From the NCBI RefSeq assembly GCF_003259375.1, contig NZ_QLLN01000003.1, forward strand, positions 672,955 to 736,954: a stretch of DNA of 64,000 nt, given 5' to 3'. The stretch is from Arenibacter echinorum (GTDB lineage Bacteria; Bacteroidota; Bacteroidia; Flavobacteriales; Flavobacteriaceae). This document shows positions 43,215 to 51,369 of the stretch, piece by piece. The first letter of the stretch is position 1, and each line of letters begins with the position of its first letter. Below the pieces are notes generated by a model, which worked only from the letters and a program-made list of their open reading frames with translations, made no database searches and had not been told where the DNA came from. The translations under genes were made by a program, and so were the position numbers.

Positions 43215-44603
43215 TTAATTACCTGGCATGATATTTTGATTTACCCGAAACCGATTATTGGGATCATACTGCTTTTTTATCTTGGCCAAACGCTGGTAGT
43301 TATGCTTATAACTTGCCATTACCCTTTCCTGACCCTCATCCATCATAAAATTGGAATAGGCCCCTCCTGAGGAATGTGGGTGCAATTCATTGTAATAATC
43401 CTTGCACCAATTAGTGACTTTTTCAGTATTGTTGGGATCTGGATCAACCCCCACTATAACACCTGCGTACTTTGCATCCCTATAGGCCCAGGGAGTATCC
43501 GTAGCACCTACTTTGGAGGCAGCGCCACTAATAGGGTATAAGTGCATTTGTGAGAGTGGTGTAGGGATTTTAGAGCCGTATTTTAAATGGCCAGCCCTCA
43601 CCTCAGGACCTAATTTATTAAAGAAGTCGGCTCTCCAATACCATTGCAATCCTGGTGGAAAGAGTCCGTCGAACAGTGTTTGTACAGACGGATATGGCAT
43701 TTCGCCCACATGTTCGAACAGCGGTTTTTTAGCCAAGACAGGTTTAAAAATCTCTTCAAACTTATCCGGCTTACCTGTATAACACCATACTATGCCACAA
43801 AATTGTTTGTTGTGCAGGTGTTCCGGGAATGGAGGTCCAGGTATAACCAAAGTAGCGATAAACCCATTTAAATCTTCCGTAGCCTTATTAATAAATTCAT
43901 CGTACCAGGCCATTATTTCTTCTGTCTGCTCAATGGGCCATAAGGTAGGTCCACCGATAACAGTTTTTAGAGGATGGGCTTGAAATTTAAAAGAGGTTAC
44001 AATTCCAAAATTGCCTCCTCCACCTCGAATGGCCCAGAAAAGGTCGGTATTTTGCTTTGCGTTCACCGTAACAAAGGAACCATCGGCCAAAACCATATCG
44101 GCCTCCAACAAATTGTCTATGGTAAGTCCATATTTCCTGGAGAGATAGCCTACTCCACCACCTAGGGTCAATCCCCCAACCCCGGTAGTAGAAATTATTC
44201 CTGCAGGGATTGCCAGTCCAAAGGCATGGGTGGCATGATCTACCTCGCCCCAAAGGTTTCCCCCTCCAACGCGGACCGTATTATTGGAAGTGTCTACGCG
44301 GATAAATTTTATCCCGGATAGGTCTATTACCATTCCGTCATTACAGATTCCCAAACCACCGCCATTGTGTCCACCTCCTCTTACAGCGATCAACAAATCG
44401 TTTTCCCTTCCAAAGTTTACGGAAGCCATAACATCTGCCACATCCACACACTTGACAATCATCCCGGGATGTTTGTCAATATTGGCGTTGTACACCTTTC
44501 GCATGCGATTGTAATTATCATCGGATGGCATAACCACTTCTCCCCTTATTTGTTTTTTAAAGGATGCAACAAGGCCGGCATCCATACCAATAACCATTTC
44601 CAT
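43215..44603 (-). CDS. FAD-binding oxidoreductase, berberine-bridge (BBE) type
   Basis: The 462-residue protein has an FAD-binding PCMH domain with AVRGGGHNGGGLGICNDGMV (about residues 77-96), whose His in GGGHN is the usual 8-alpha-histidyl FAD attachment; the second covalent Cys of bicovalent members is not in the usual place. TTGVGGLTLGGGVGYLSRKY and AIRGGGGNFGIVTSFKFQ follow, and the BBE C-terminal segment ends near YDPNNRFRVNQNI. Such oxidases act on sugars, alcohols or alkaloids with O2 as acceptor. No export signal is seen. The cupin gene is upstream on the same strand. Confidence 0.92.
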   Translation of the reverse strand: MEMVIGMDAGLVASFKKQIRGEVVMPSDDNYNRMRKVYNANIDKHPGMIVKCVDVADVMASVNFGRENDLLIAVRGGGHNGGGLGICNDGMVIDLSGIKFIRVDTSNNTVRVGGGNLWGEVDHATHAFGLAIPAGIISTTGVGGLTLGGGVGYLSRKYGLTIDNLLEADMVLADGSFVTVNAKQNTDLFWAIRGGGGNFGIVTSFKFQAHPLKTVIGGPTLWPIEQTEEIMAWYDEFINKATEDLNGFIATLVIPGPPFPEHLHNKQFCGIVWCYTGKPDKFEEIFKPVLAKKPLFEHVGEMPYPSVQTLFDGLFPPGLQWYWRADFFNKLGPEVRAGHLKYGSKIPTPLSQMHLYPISGAASKVGATDTPWAYRDAKYAGVIVGVDPDPNNTEKVTNWCKDYYNELHPHSSGGAYSNFMMDEGQERVMASYKHNYQRLAKIKKQYDPNNRFRVNQNIMPGN

Positions 44604-44658
44604 AATTTTAATTTTTAAATGTTTGTTTAACTAATTCCCTTAAGGTCTGCATCTACCA

Positions 44659-45141
44659 TTATTGTTTTAGTACCATTGGAAAAGCGTCCAAAGGTTCCTC
44701 AAAAGCAATGAATATTACACAGGGATCCTTATCCCCACATTTTGCGGTATGCGGTTTTGTGGAGGGGCCAAAGGCATAGGAGCCTACTTTCATTATCTGT
44801 TCCTTTTCGCCTTCGTAGGTAACACGCAATTCTCCAGAAACAAGAATCATACGCTCGGCGGAATTATGCCAGTGTTCAGGTATTTCATAGTTGGCGGGTA
44901 CTTTAAAAAATACATCTACATTCGCTTTGGATGGATCACCATGCAATACAGATATTGTACAGCCCTCCGGCATAAAAGATGGGCAAGGGCCCCATTGCAG
45001 ATCCTTATCCTCATGCGTCCTTACCATGGATGTTTCCACTGCTTCTTTAATGTCACCTTGGCCATAAAAGGAAAAACTTGTAAAAAATGTCAAAATCAAA
45101 ATGACAACTTTTAATTGGGAATACTTTAGAGTGTTGTTCAT
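44659..45141 (-). CDS. Exported cupin-domain protein
   Basis: The 160-residue protein has a signal peptide (FTSFSFYGQ, cleavage near residue 27) and a single cupin domain. IPEHWHNSAERMILVSGELR supplies the two His and the Glu of the first cupin motif, and SYAFGPSTKPHTAKCG the final His. A pair of cysteines, CPSFMPEGC, lies near residues 53-61. It is upstream of the FAD oxidoreductase by 55 bases on the same strand, possibly co-transcribed. Role unknown. Confidence 0.85.
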   Translation of the reverse strand: MNNTLKYSQLKVVILILTFFTSFSFYGQGDIKEAVETSMVRTHEDKDLQWGPCPSFMPEGCTISVLHGDPSKANVDVFFKVPANYEIPEHWHNSAERMILVSGELRVTYEGEKEQIMKVGSYAFGPSTKPHTAKCGDKDPCVIFIAFEEPLDAFPMVLKQ

Positions 45142-45510
45142 GACTAAAATGATTTAAGATTAATAATTGTTACTAATAAATAAGAGGCATTCCTCCTAGA
45201 AATATGGCATTGAAAGCTTAACCAATTCCTTTTCCAATTTAAACTTTGACCACATATATGGTGAAAATTTTGAAAAGGGGAAATAGTGAGCGATTGGTTA
45301 ATAAATACTTAAATCCAGGGGGTTAAAGCAAGTGTTAAGTAAATATGATCATTGACTTACCTCAGGTTTATGACTAGACCACAAACAGCATCTATTTGCG
45401 GAAGCTTTCTTTTGTTTGAAGTAAAATTAAAGTAAGTAAGGCCCAATGACCTCTACATTTAATTCAAATAATCACAAAATTCAAGCATGGGTACAATTAC
45501 ACTATATAGC
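45142..45510. other. Intergenic region without gene
   Basis: This 369-base AT-rich region separates the cupin gene from the DUF4242/AraC gene. A 9-base inverted pair TTAACCAAT (45218-45226) and ATTGGTTAA (45293-45301) is 66 bases apart, too far to be a convincing operator. I see nothing else in it. Confidence 0.4.
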
Positions 45511-46617
45511 TTATACAGCATAATTTTGGATATATTTGGATGGAAGTATTCCAAAATTATCCATAAAACATTTTGAGAAATAGGCCGGACTATTAAATCC
45601 CGTTCCAAAAGCAATTTCAGAAATATTATTCGCTTTTTTATCCAATAATTGCAAGGCTTTTTCCAATCGGTAATCCTTGATGAAATTATTGGGCGACTTC
45701 CCGGTAAGACCTATCATTTTTCTGTATAACTGGGATTTACTGAATCCCAGATTTTTGCTAAAATCATTGGAGTTAAATGCAGCATTGGTCCATTCCTTCT
45801 CGGTGTAATCCATTAATAGGTTTACAAATTTCTCCTCTCCAACACTAAGAGTTTTTATATTCTTATGGTTCAATTTAACGTTCATATTTTCACTCTCATA
45901 CAATTCCCTAACTTCAGGGGATATAACAATTTTTCCATGAACCATTTCACAAAACCGTTCTGCCATTTTTATAGTATCTTCAAAAATACCATCCTTCTCG
46001 GTTACGGGAACACCGGCATGCAGCCCTATATTCAATTTATAATCCCAATTAAACCCCTTGGAAGTGTCGTTGATGTTGGAATGGATCTCTTGAGCACAAA
46101 GTACAGCGTTGGTTACCGAATTAAAGGATAACAAAAAATAACCTGATTTCTGCCTTACAATCCGCCCCAAAAATTTCTCTATGGATTGTAAAATGGATTT
46201 GTTATAAATGTGGAATTCTCTGTCCATCAGTTTGGGATCAACCCCCAAAAAAGATACTTTTCTTAAACCAATGACCATTATGGTTCTAAAAGCCGGGTCG
46301 TTAATAATATTTAATTCTGTCTTTTGTGATTTTTCGGGATCTTCTATTCTACCCAAGAAGGACTCAACTATTGAACTCTCCACTTCAATAATTCTATGGG
46401 GAACTTCTCCATGCGCATGATTGTGCATGTCCTGAATAGCCTTTTTATTGGGGGCCTGAATTAGACAAAAGGCCGTTCTCCTTTTTTCATCGCACCAGTA
46501 GGTCATACCCTTACATCCGTAAAGATGCTCAATTTTTAAATCCTCCCGGTGCATTTGTGCCACATGCGCCGCGGTGATCTCCTCAGGAATTTCGTGACGA
46601 TCCATGTAAATAGGCAT
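45511..46617 (-). CDS. DUF4242 / degenerate cyclase-like / AraC fusion regulator
   Basis: The 368-residue protein has three parts. Residues 1-90 are a DUF4242 (nickel-binding SCO4226-like) ferredoxin-fold module: MPIYMDRHEIPEEITAAHVA, then TYWCDEKRRTAFCLIQAPN and MHNHAHGEVPHRIIEV. Residues about 110-255 follow a class III nucleotidyl-cyclase outline (RTIMVIGLRKVSFLGVD, KSGYFLLSF, then LNIGLHAGVPVTE and MVHGKIVISPEVREL) but lack both metal-binding aspartates, so it should be catalytically dead. Residues about 270-368 are an AraC double helix-turn-helix ending FMDNFGILPSKYIQ. It is probably a metal- or ligand-sensing transcription factor. The iron-transport operon lies upstream on the same strand. 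Confidence 0.85.
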   Translation of the reverse strand: MPIYMDRHEIPEEITAAHVAQMHREDLKIEHLYGCKGMTYWCDEKRRTAFCLIQAPNKKAIQDMHNHAHGEVPHRIIEVESSIVESFLGRIEDPEKSQKTELNIINDPAFRTIMVIGLRKVSFLGVDPKLMDREFHIYNKSILQSIEKFLGRIVRQKSGYFLLSFNSVTNAVLCAQEIHSNINDTSKGFNWDYKLNIGLHAGVPVTEKDGIFEDTIKMAERFCEMVHGKIVISPEVRELYESENMNVKLNHKNIKTLSVGEEKFVNLLMDYTEKEWTNAAFNSNDFSKNLGFSKSQLYRKMIGLTGKSPNNFIKDYRLEKALQLLDKKANNISEIAFGTGFNSPAYFSKCFMDNFGILPSKYIQNYAV

Positions 46618-46777
46618 AACAGTAAAATTTTATACAAGTTAGTGATTTTAATCTAGTTACAGAAGTGATTGCCTAGCTCGTTTTAGCCTAATATCATTAT
46701 TATCCAAGTATATATATTTTTGTTTTATATCCCTACCTCAGCTCTCTGGATATAGATTTATTCTGGGATTGCCATGT

Positions 46778-48196
46778 TTATGATCCCAGTCTCCAAATCT
46801 GTGCCACCAAAAAAGTCACCACAAATCCCATAATAACAGGCAATATTGAGGCTACAAGAGTCCATTTAACACTTTTTGTCTCCTTATAAATAGTATAAAT
46901 AGTGGTGCTACAGGGATTGTGCAACAGACTGAACAACATAAGGTTAATGGCAGTCAACAATGTCCACCCCCCTGCTCTTAGAATATCCCCAGTTGCCGTT
47001 ACGGAATCCAATTCGAACATAACACCTGCGCCTGCGCCTGCGGAAATTCCTGTAACTAGAACGGTCAACATCAAAATAGTGGGGATCACAATTTCATTGG
47101 CCGGAATAGCCACAATATAAGCCACCAAAATAACACCGTTAAGGCCCAAAAGGAAACCAAAGCCATCCAAGGAATCTATCAACCATGCGGCCACACTGGC
47201 ATCCCCAATATAAATATTTGAAATAAGCCAAATTACGGCTCCTGCGGGAGCAGCAAAAACAATTGCACGCCATAGCACTATCAAAGTCCTATCTATTATG
47301 GACGTATAGATGGTTTTCCAGAATCGCGGAGGACGGTAGGGTGGTAATTCCAAGTTAAAGGTAGATACTTCTCCTTTCAACACCGTTTTGGAAAGCCCCC
47401 ATGAAACCAAAAACATAAACACCATGCCCAACACAGCTATTCCTATAACGGCCACCAATGACATAATTCCTGAATAAGAAGCAGGCACTAGGGCTCCTAC
47501 AAATATAGTGGCTATCAGAATCTGTGTAGGCCAACGTCCATTACAAAGCGAAAAGTTATTGGTGATAATGGCAATCAATCTTTCCCTAGGACTGTCTATG
47601 ATACGCGTAGCAACAATACCTGCGGCGTTGCAACCAAAGCCCATGCTCATGGTCAAGGCTTGTTTACCGTGCGCCCCGGATAATTTAAACAAATGATCCA
47701 AATTAAAGGCTACTCTAGGTAAATACCCAAAATCTTCCAATAATGTAAATAATGGAAAGAAAATGGCCATTGGCGGTAACATTACGGCGATGACCCAAGC
47801 CACCGCCAAATATACCCCATCAATTAAAAAACCGTCCAACCACCATGGCATTCCAATGGTAGAGGCGAATCCTTTTAAGGCCGGATGCAACGTATCCAAG
47901 AGCAATCCGGACAAAATGGATGACGGATAATTGGCCCCAACGATCGTCAGCCAAAGCACTACTGCTAAAATCAAAAACATAAGTGGGAAACCCCATACCT
48001 TGCTTGTAATGATCTTATCTATTTTGGCGTCTACCCTGAATGCCCCTTTTTCGTCCTTTTTATGTACAGAGTCCTTTACTATCTCTGCGGCGTCAGCATA
48101 GATTCCTTCCGCCAGATTATCATGGAATTCATCGCCAATTTGCCAACGAAGGTCATTGGAGAGGGAAATAATATGATCTATTTTGTTAGTGTTCAT
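46778..48196 (-). CDS. feoB: FeoB membrane permease part (gate domains only)
   Basis: The start chosen is ATG 48196 ([18 protein letters not shown]), giving 472 residues; a start at 48238 would overlap the GTPase gene. It comprises the membrane half of FeoB: an FeoB-associated linker, then two Gate (nucleoside-recognition) domains with the conserved [38 protein letters not shown] and [20 protein letters not shown] and, near the C-terminus, [13 protein letters not shown], which hold the conserved transport cysteines. There is no G domain. It is therefore one of two halves of FeoB, the ferrous iron transporter of the inner membrane. The gap to the GTPase gene is 10 bases. Confidence 0.9.
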   Translation of the reverse strand: MNTNKIDHIISLSNDLRWQIGDEFHDNLAEGIYADAAEIVKDSVHKKDEKGAFRVDAKIDKIITSKVWGFPLMFLILAVVLWLTIVGANYPSSILSGLLLDTLHPALKGFASTIGMPWWLDGFLIDGVYLAVAWVIAVMLPPMAIFFPLFTLLEDFGYLPRVAFNLDHLFKLSGAHGKQALTMSMGFGCNAAGIVATRIIDSPRERLIAIITNNFSLCNGRWPTQILIATIFVGALVPASYSGIMSLVAVIGIAVLGMVFMFLVSWGLSKTVLKGEVSTFNLELPPYRPPRFWKTIYTSIIDRTLIVLWRAIVFAAPAGAVIWLISNIYIGDASVAAWLIDSLDGFGFLLGLNGVILVAYIVAIPANEIVIPTILMLTVLVTGISAGAGAGVMFELDSVTATGDILRAGGWTLLTAINLMLFSLLHNPCSTTIYTIYKETKSVKWTLVASILPVIMGFVVTFLVAQIWRLGS

Positions 48197-48206
48197 TAAG
48201 CTATAA

Positions 48207-48971
48207 TTAAACGAATTCACCCGTTTTAAGGGTCTCAATAATATTTCTGTCCCCTTCCAGCAAGCGCAATGCTATCCACCTACTATTGGGTATATCAGGA
48301 TAGACTTCTTTTATTTCAGCGCTTAATTTTTCCAGGGCCTGCTCTATATTTTTTGGTATGTTTTTTATGCGATGGGGCTTGCAAACAATTTTACCATTGG
48401 CCAGTTCACTAACGGTCTGTATCAATTCCGGAATTCCCCTATTATATCTAGCGCTGGTGGGAACCACAGGAATACCTAAATCCCTGGCCAGAGTACGGGT
48501 ATCTATTTCCAAATTATTTCTTTCGGCCTCATCCATTAAGTTTAAACAGAGGACCGCGTTGTTGGTAATTTCCAAAATCTGTAATACCAAATTTAGATTT
48601 CTTTCCAGCCTACTTGCATCCACTACGATTACTGTCACCGAGGGTTTCCCAAAAAGTATAAAATTCCTGGCAACTTCCTCATCTTCCGAGGTAGAGAGCA
48701 AAGAATAGGTTCCTGGCAAGTCAACCAGCTTAAATTTCTCTCCATTGTACTCAAAAGCGCCTTCCGCCCTGGTAACCGTTTTGCCCGGCCAATTTCCAGT
48801 ATGTTGGCGCAAACCGGTCATGGCGTTAAAAACAGTGCTTTTTCCAGTATTCGGATTGCCCGCTAAGGCAACTACATAATCAAAATTGGAGGTATTTACC
48901 CCTAATTTTTTCAATCCGTCCGCATTGAACTGGGCACAGGTATCACATGCGCTTTTAGGTTTAACTTCCAT
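48207..48971 (-). CDS. feoB: Stand-alone FeoB G domain (GTPase part)
   Basis: The 254-residue protein is the soluble GTPase half of FeoB. G1 is GNPNTGKST (about residues 38-46), the switch region [12 protein letters not shown] follows, G3 is DLPG, G4 is NLMDEA and G5 is TSARYN. The rest is the helical guanine-dissociation-inhibitor region ([20 protein letters not shown]). The N-terminus has an extra CDTC pair near residues 9-12 that may bind metal. The start lies 3 bases after the stop of the DtxR-FeoA gene. In most bacteria this domain is fused to the permease. Confidence 0.92.
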   Translation of the reverse strand: MEVKPKSACDTCAQFNADGLKKLGVNTSNFDYVVALAGNPNTGKSTVFNAMTGLRQHTGNWPGKTVTRAEGAFEYNGEKFKLVDLPGTYSLLSTSEDEEVARNFILFGKPSVTVIVVDASRLERNLNLVLQILEITNNAVLCLNLMDEAERNNLEIDTRTLARDLGIPVVPTSARYNRGIPELIQTVSELANGKIVCKPHRIKNIPKNIEQALEKLSAEIKEVYPDIPNSRWIALRLLEGDRNIIETLKTGEFV

Positions 48972-48974
48972 GAT

Positions 48975-49997
48975 TTAATCTTTTTGTATTAGAATTTTTG
49001 ATGCTTGATTTTGCCGTAGGGCAATACTAGTTCCTTTAATTAAAAAGGCTTTGGGATCGCCCAGTGGATTCAGAAGATCTATTTTTACCTCAGCTCCTTT
49101 CACAAAGCCCAAATCGAGCAACCTTCTCCGACTATCTCCCCTAATTTCCTTGGATATTCCTATAATTTTAGCGGTTTCATTTTCCTTTAAAATGGACAAC
49201 CTGGCTAAATTTTCTTCAAATACCACGTCCTTTTCCAAAACTGATACGGTAATATTACCCGCCATTATGGGAGCCAATACAAATGCCTCCCCCTCAGAAT
49301 GAAATTCAATTCGGGCAGACGTCTTTTCCATTATCCGTATCACAGATCCAATATGGATATTTTCTGCCAAAATCTGTTTGTAAATTATTTCTGGCTTATC
49401 CTTGATGTGGACAATTCTTCCAATTGTTCCAATAGGAAGCTCTGAAACTGGAATTCCCTTAACCTTGGCAATCTTTCCAGTATTTGTTGGTATAGGATCT
49501 CCATGAGGGTCAAATTGAGGATTGCCTAGCTGGGAAGCCAGGATATCTGTATCCACCTTGGAGAGTTCATGTTCCATTCTTTCCGCCCTCTCGTGCCATT
49601 CCGCTTCCTTGAACCCAGTCTTTTCGGCCAAAAATTTCTCCCAAAGCCTGTGGGCCCTAACAATACGTAAGGCATAATCACTTCCAGATTTTGTAAGTTT
49701 TACACTATCTCCTTTTATACCTATCAGCTCATGGTCGGACATTTTATTGATACATTCCAGTATGAGCCTGTCATTGTATTTTAAGGTCCTAATAATATCA
49801 TTGATATTGAGATGCTTATCCCCATTTTCATTATGATATAACAATTTTAAAACATCCTCCACGACAATTTTATCATTCGAAACCGAATTATTTCTAATCA
49901 GCCAAAACCATCCCTTATTTGGCCTGAATAGTAAGTATGCCAAAATGGAAAGTGCAAAAAACACTGCTAGAGCAGTTATAGGATTGTAGGTATTCAT
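48975..49997 (-). CDS. Membrane-anchored DtxR/MntR-like protein with FeoA domains
   Basis: The 340-residue protein has one N-terminal transmembrane helix (about residues 6-25) followed by RPNKGWFWLIRNN. Then comes a DtxR-type winged helix (KIVVEDVLKLLYHNE, INDIIRTLKYNDRLILECI) and a metal-binding dimerisation domain whose ligands are visible in AEWHERAERMEHELS and PQFDPHGDPIP. Residues about 180-260 and 265-340 are two FeoA/SH3-like domains, the second typical (RRLLDLGFVKGAEVKIDLL). It heads the split feo operon. The anchor and FLF-RPxxGW segment recall the last helix of ABC-3 metal permeases fused to DtxR domains (from memory). It may be a membrane-tethered metal-sensing regulator. Confidence 0.85.
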   Translation of the reverse strand: MNTYNPITALAVFFALSILAYLLFRPNKGWFWLIRNNSVSNDKIVVEDVLKLLYHNENGDKHLNINDIIRTLKYNDRLILECINKMSDHELIGIKGDSVKLTKSGSDYALRIVRAHRLWEKFLAEKTGFKEAEWHERAERMEHELSKVDTDILASQLGNPQFDPHGDPIPTNTGKIAKVKGIPVSELPIGTIGRIVHIKDKPEIIYKQILAENIHIGSVIRIMEKTSARIEFHSEGEAFVLAPIMAGNITVSVLEKDVVFEENLARLSILKENETAKIIGISKEIRGDSRRRLLDLGFVKGAEVKIDLLNPLGDPKAFLIKGTSIALRQNQASKILIQKD

Positions 49998-50093
49998 TGG
50001 ATTGTTGTAAATATATTTTTAGCCTCCTTATCGGTACCAGTAAATTTACCATGTTGGTGGAGGCCCATATCAATCTATATTTTATAATTTATA

Positions 50094-50101
50094 TAAAGAT
50101 A
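50094..50101 (-). promoter_or_regulatory. -7 box of the feo operon (TATCTTTA)
   Basis: On the minus strand TATCTTTA matches TAnnTTTG except at the last base and lies 97 bases upstream of the DtxR-FeoA start. The 22-bp palindrome is 7 bases upstream of it. Confidence 0.45.
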
Positions 50102-50108
50102 ATTATTA

Positions 50109-50130
50109 ATTTTTAGATTAACCTAAAAAT
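50109..50130. promoter_or_regulatory. 22-bp operator candidate before the feo operon
   Basis: The perfect arms ATTTTTAG and CTAAAAAT flank ATTAAC, which is symmetric apart from one base pair, giving 20 of 22 symmetric positions. The core resembles the TTAGGTTAACCTAA-type boxes bound by DtxR/MntR-family repressors. Its place immediately upstream of the -7 box fits metal-dependent repression of the iron-transport genes. Confidence 0.65.
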
Positions 50131-50390
50131 ATATTTCATATGGCCTACATTTAAACCAAATACTAATTTTTGCCCATCTAAATACCTAAACGCCAACATA
50201 ATGGTATAAAAAGCTGGATTACAAATAGATTATTGGATTTTAAAAATCATTAATTTTTTTTGCTCAAGATTATCCCATTTCAATATGACAGTTGTTATAT
50301 CATTGTTTATTTGAAATATATTATCAAATTAATTCTGGCATATTTATAAAAACATGTATTACTTTTAGAAAAACATTATTTACAAATATT
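50131..50390. other. AT-rich region upstream of the sugar-isomerase-like gene
   Basis: No gene is seen in this stretch between the feo operator and the start at 50391. It has TTTTTTTTGC and AAACATTA-type AT-rich runs but no structure I can name. Confidence 0.4.
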
Positions 50391-51230
50391 ATGAAAAAGT
50401 TATTGTCTTCCCCTGTATTGAAAAAATTGATTCTACCCCTACTAATGGTCGGCATGTTTATTGGCCATGCCCAACAAAAAGTTGGTGGACTGGCTCTCTA
50501 CACTGTAAGGGACGATATGGAGACTAATGCCAAAGCCACATTGATGGCAGTTGCCCAAGCAGGTTACAAAAATATTGAAGCCGCAGGGTATAAGGATGGC
50601 AAGTTTTATAATATGGCACCTAAAGATTTTAATAAGCTATTAAAAGAAGTAGGATTAACCCCTATAAGCACACATCAGGGCGGAGTTACATTGGAGAATG
50701 CAGACACCATGATCGCTGACGTGAAAGCGGCCGGTTTCAAATACTTTGTAATTCCGGTACCACCCATGGGATTAAGGGACGACTATAAACAACTGGCTAC
50801 AGTCTTGAGCACCCTTGGAGAAAAATGCCAAAAAGCGGGATTGAAACTACTATACCACAATCACGATTTTGAATTAAAGAAAGGGGAAGATGGCGTAGTA
50901 ACCCTTGATTATTTATTGGATAATACCGATCCAAAATATGTAAATTTTCAAATGGATCTTTATTGGGTGACCAAAGCAGATCAAGACCCTGTTGCCTATT
51001 TTACAAAGTATCCAGGTCGATTTATTATGTGGCATGTGAAGGATATGGACGAGCAGGGAAGATTTGCCCCCGTGGGTAACGGGCAAATAAATTTTTCTGC
51101 AATCCTTGCCAATAAAAAGCTATCCGGGATGAAATATTATATGGTAGAGCAAGATAAAACTTTTGATATGACACCTTTGGAAGCCATAAACATTAGCCAC
51201 AAAGGCCTGATCAAAATAGGATTTAAATAA
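50391..51230 (+). CDS. Exported sugar phosphate isomerase/epimerase (TIM-barrel)
   Basis: The start chosen is ATG 50391 (MKKLLSSPVLKKLILPL), giving 279 residues with a signal peptide ending near FIGHAQQ. The xylose-isomerase-like TIM barrel has GLALYTVRDDMETNAKATLM, LLYHNHDFELKKGEDGV, then NFQMDLYWVTKADQDPV, MWHVKDMDEQG and NGQINFSAIL; the His, Glu and Asp residues fit the metal site of the AP endonuclease / sugar isomerase superfamily. Such exported proteins are common in Bacteroidetes beside Gfo/Idh and DUF1080 proteins, where they act on keto-sugars. It is monocistronic with a terminator. Confidence 0.9.
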   Translation: MKKLLSSPVLKKLILPLLMVGMFIGHAQQKVGGLALYTVRDDMETNAKATLMAVAQAGYKNIEAAGYKDGKFYNMAPKDFNKLLKEVGLTPISTHQGGVTLENADTMIADVKAAGFKYFVIPVPPMGLRDDYKQLATVLSTLGEKCQKAGLKLLYHNHDFELKKGEDGVVTLDYLLDNTDPKYVNFQMDLYWVTKADQDPVAYFTKYPGRFIMWHVKDMDEQGRFAPVGNGQINFSAILANKKLSGMKYYMVEQDKTFDMTPLEAINISHKGLIKIGFK

Positions 51231-51293
51231 GAATCCAACCATTTCAACTTCCCATAAATTTGGTGTTGATGAAGAGTTGGTTTCATATTAGTT

Positions 51294-51334
51294 AAACGGC
51301 TGCCAGGGTCTATCCATGGCAGCCGTTTGTTTTT
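51294..51334 (+). terminator. Terminator after the sugar-isomerase-like gene
   Basis: AAACGGCTGCCA and TGGCAGCCGTTT form a perfect 12-base stem around an 11-base loop, followed by T residues. It also faces the end of the leftward metal ATPase gene. Confidence 0.92.
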
Positions 51335-51369
51335 CAACTCTCCAAATGAATTAACACTATGTGCTAGCC

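Noticed and set aside
45218..45301. A 9-base inverted pair (TTAACCAAT and ATTGGTTAA) as an operator
   Set aside because: The arms are 66 bases apart in AT-rich DNA, so the pairing is likely chance.
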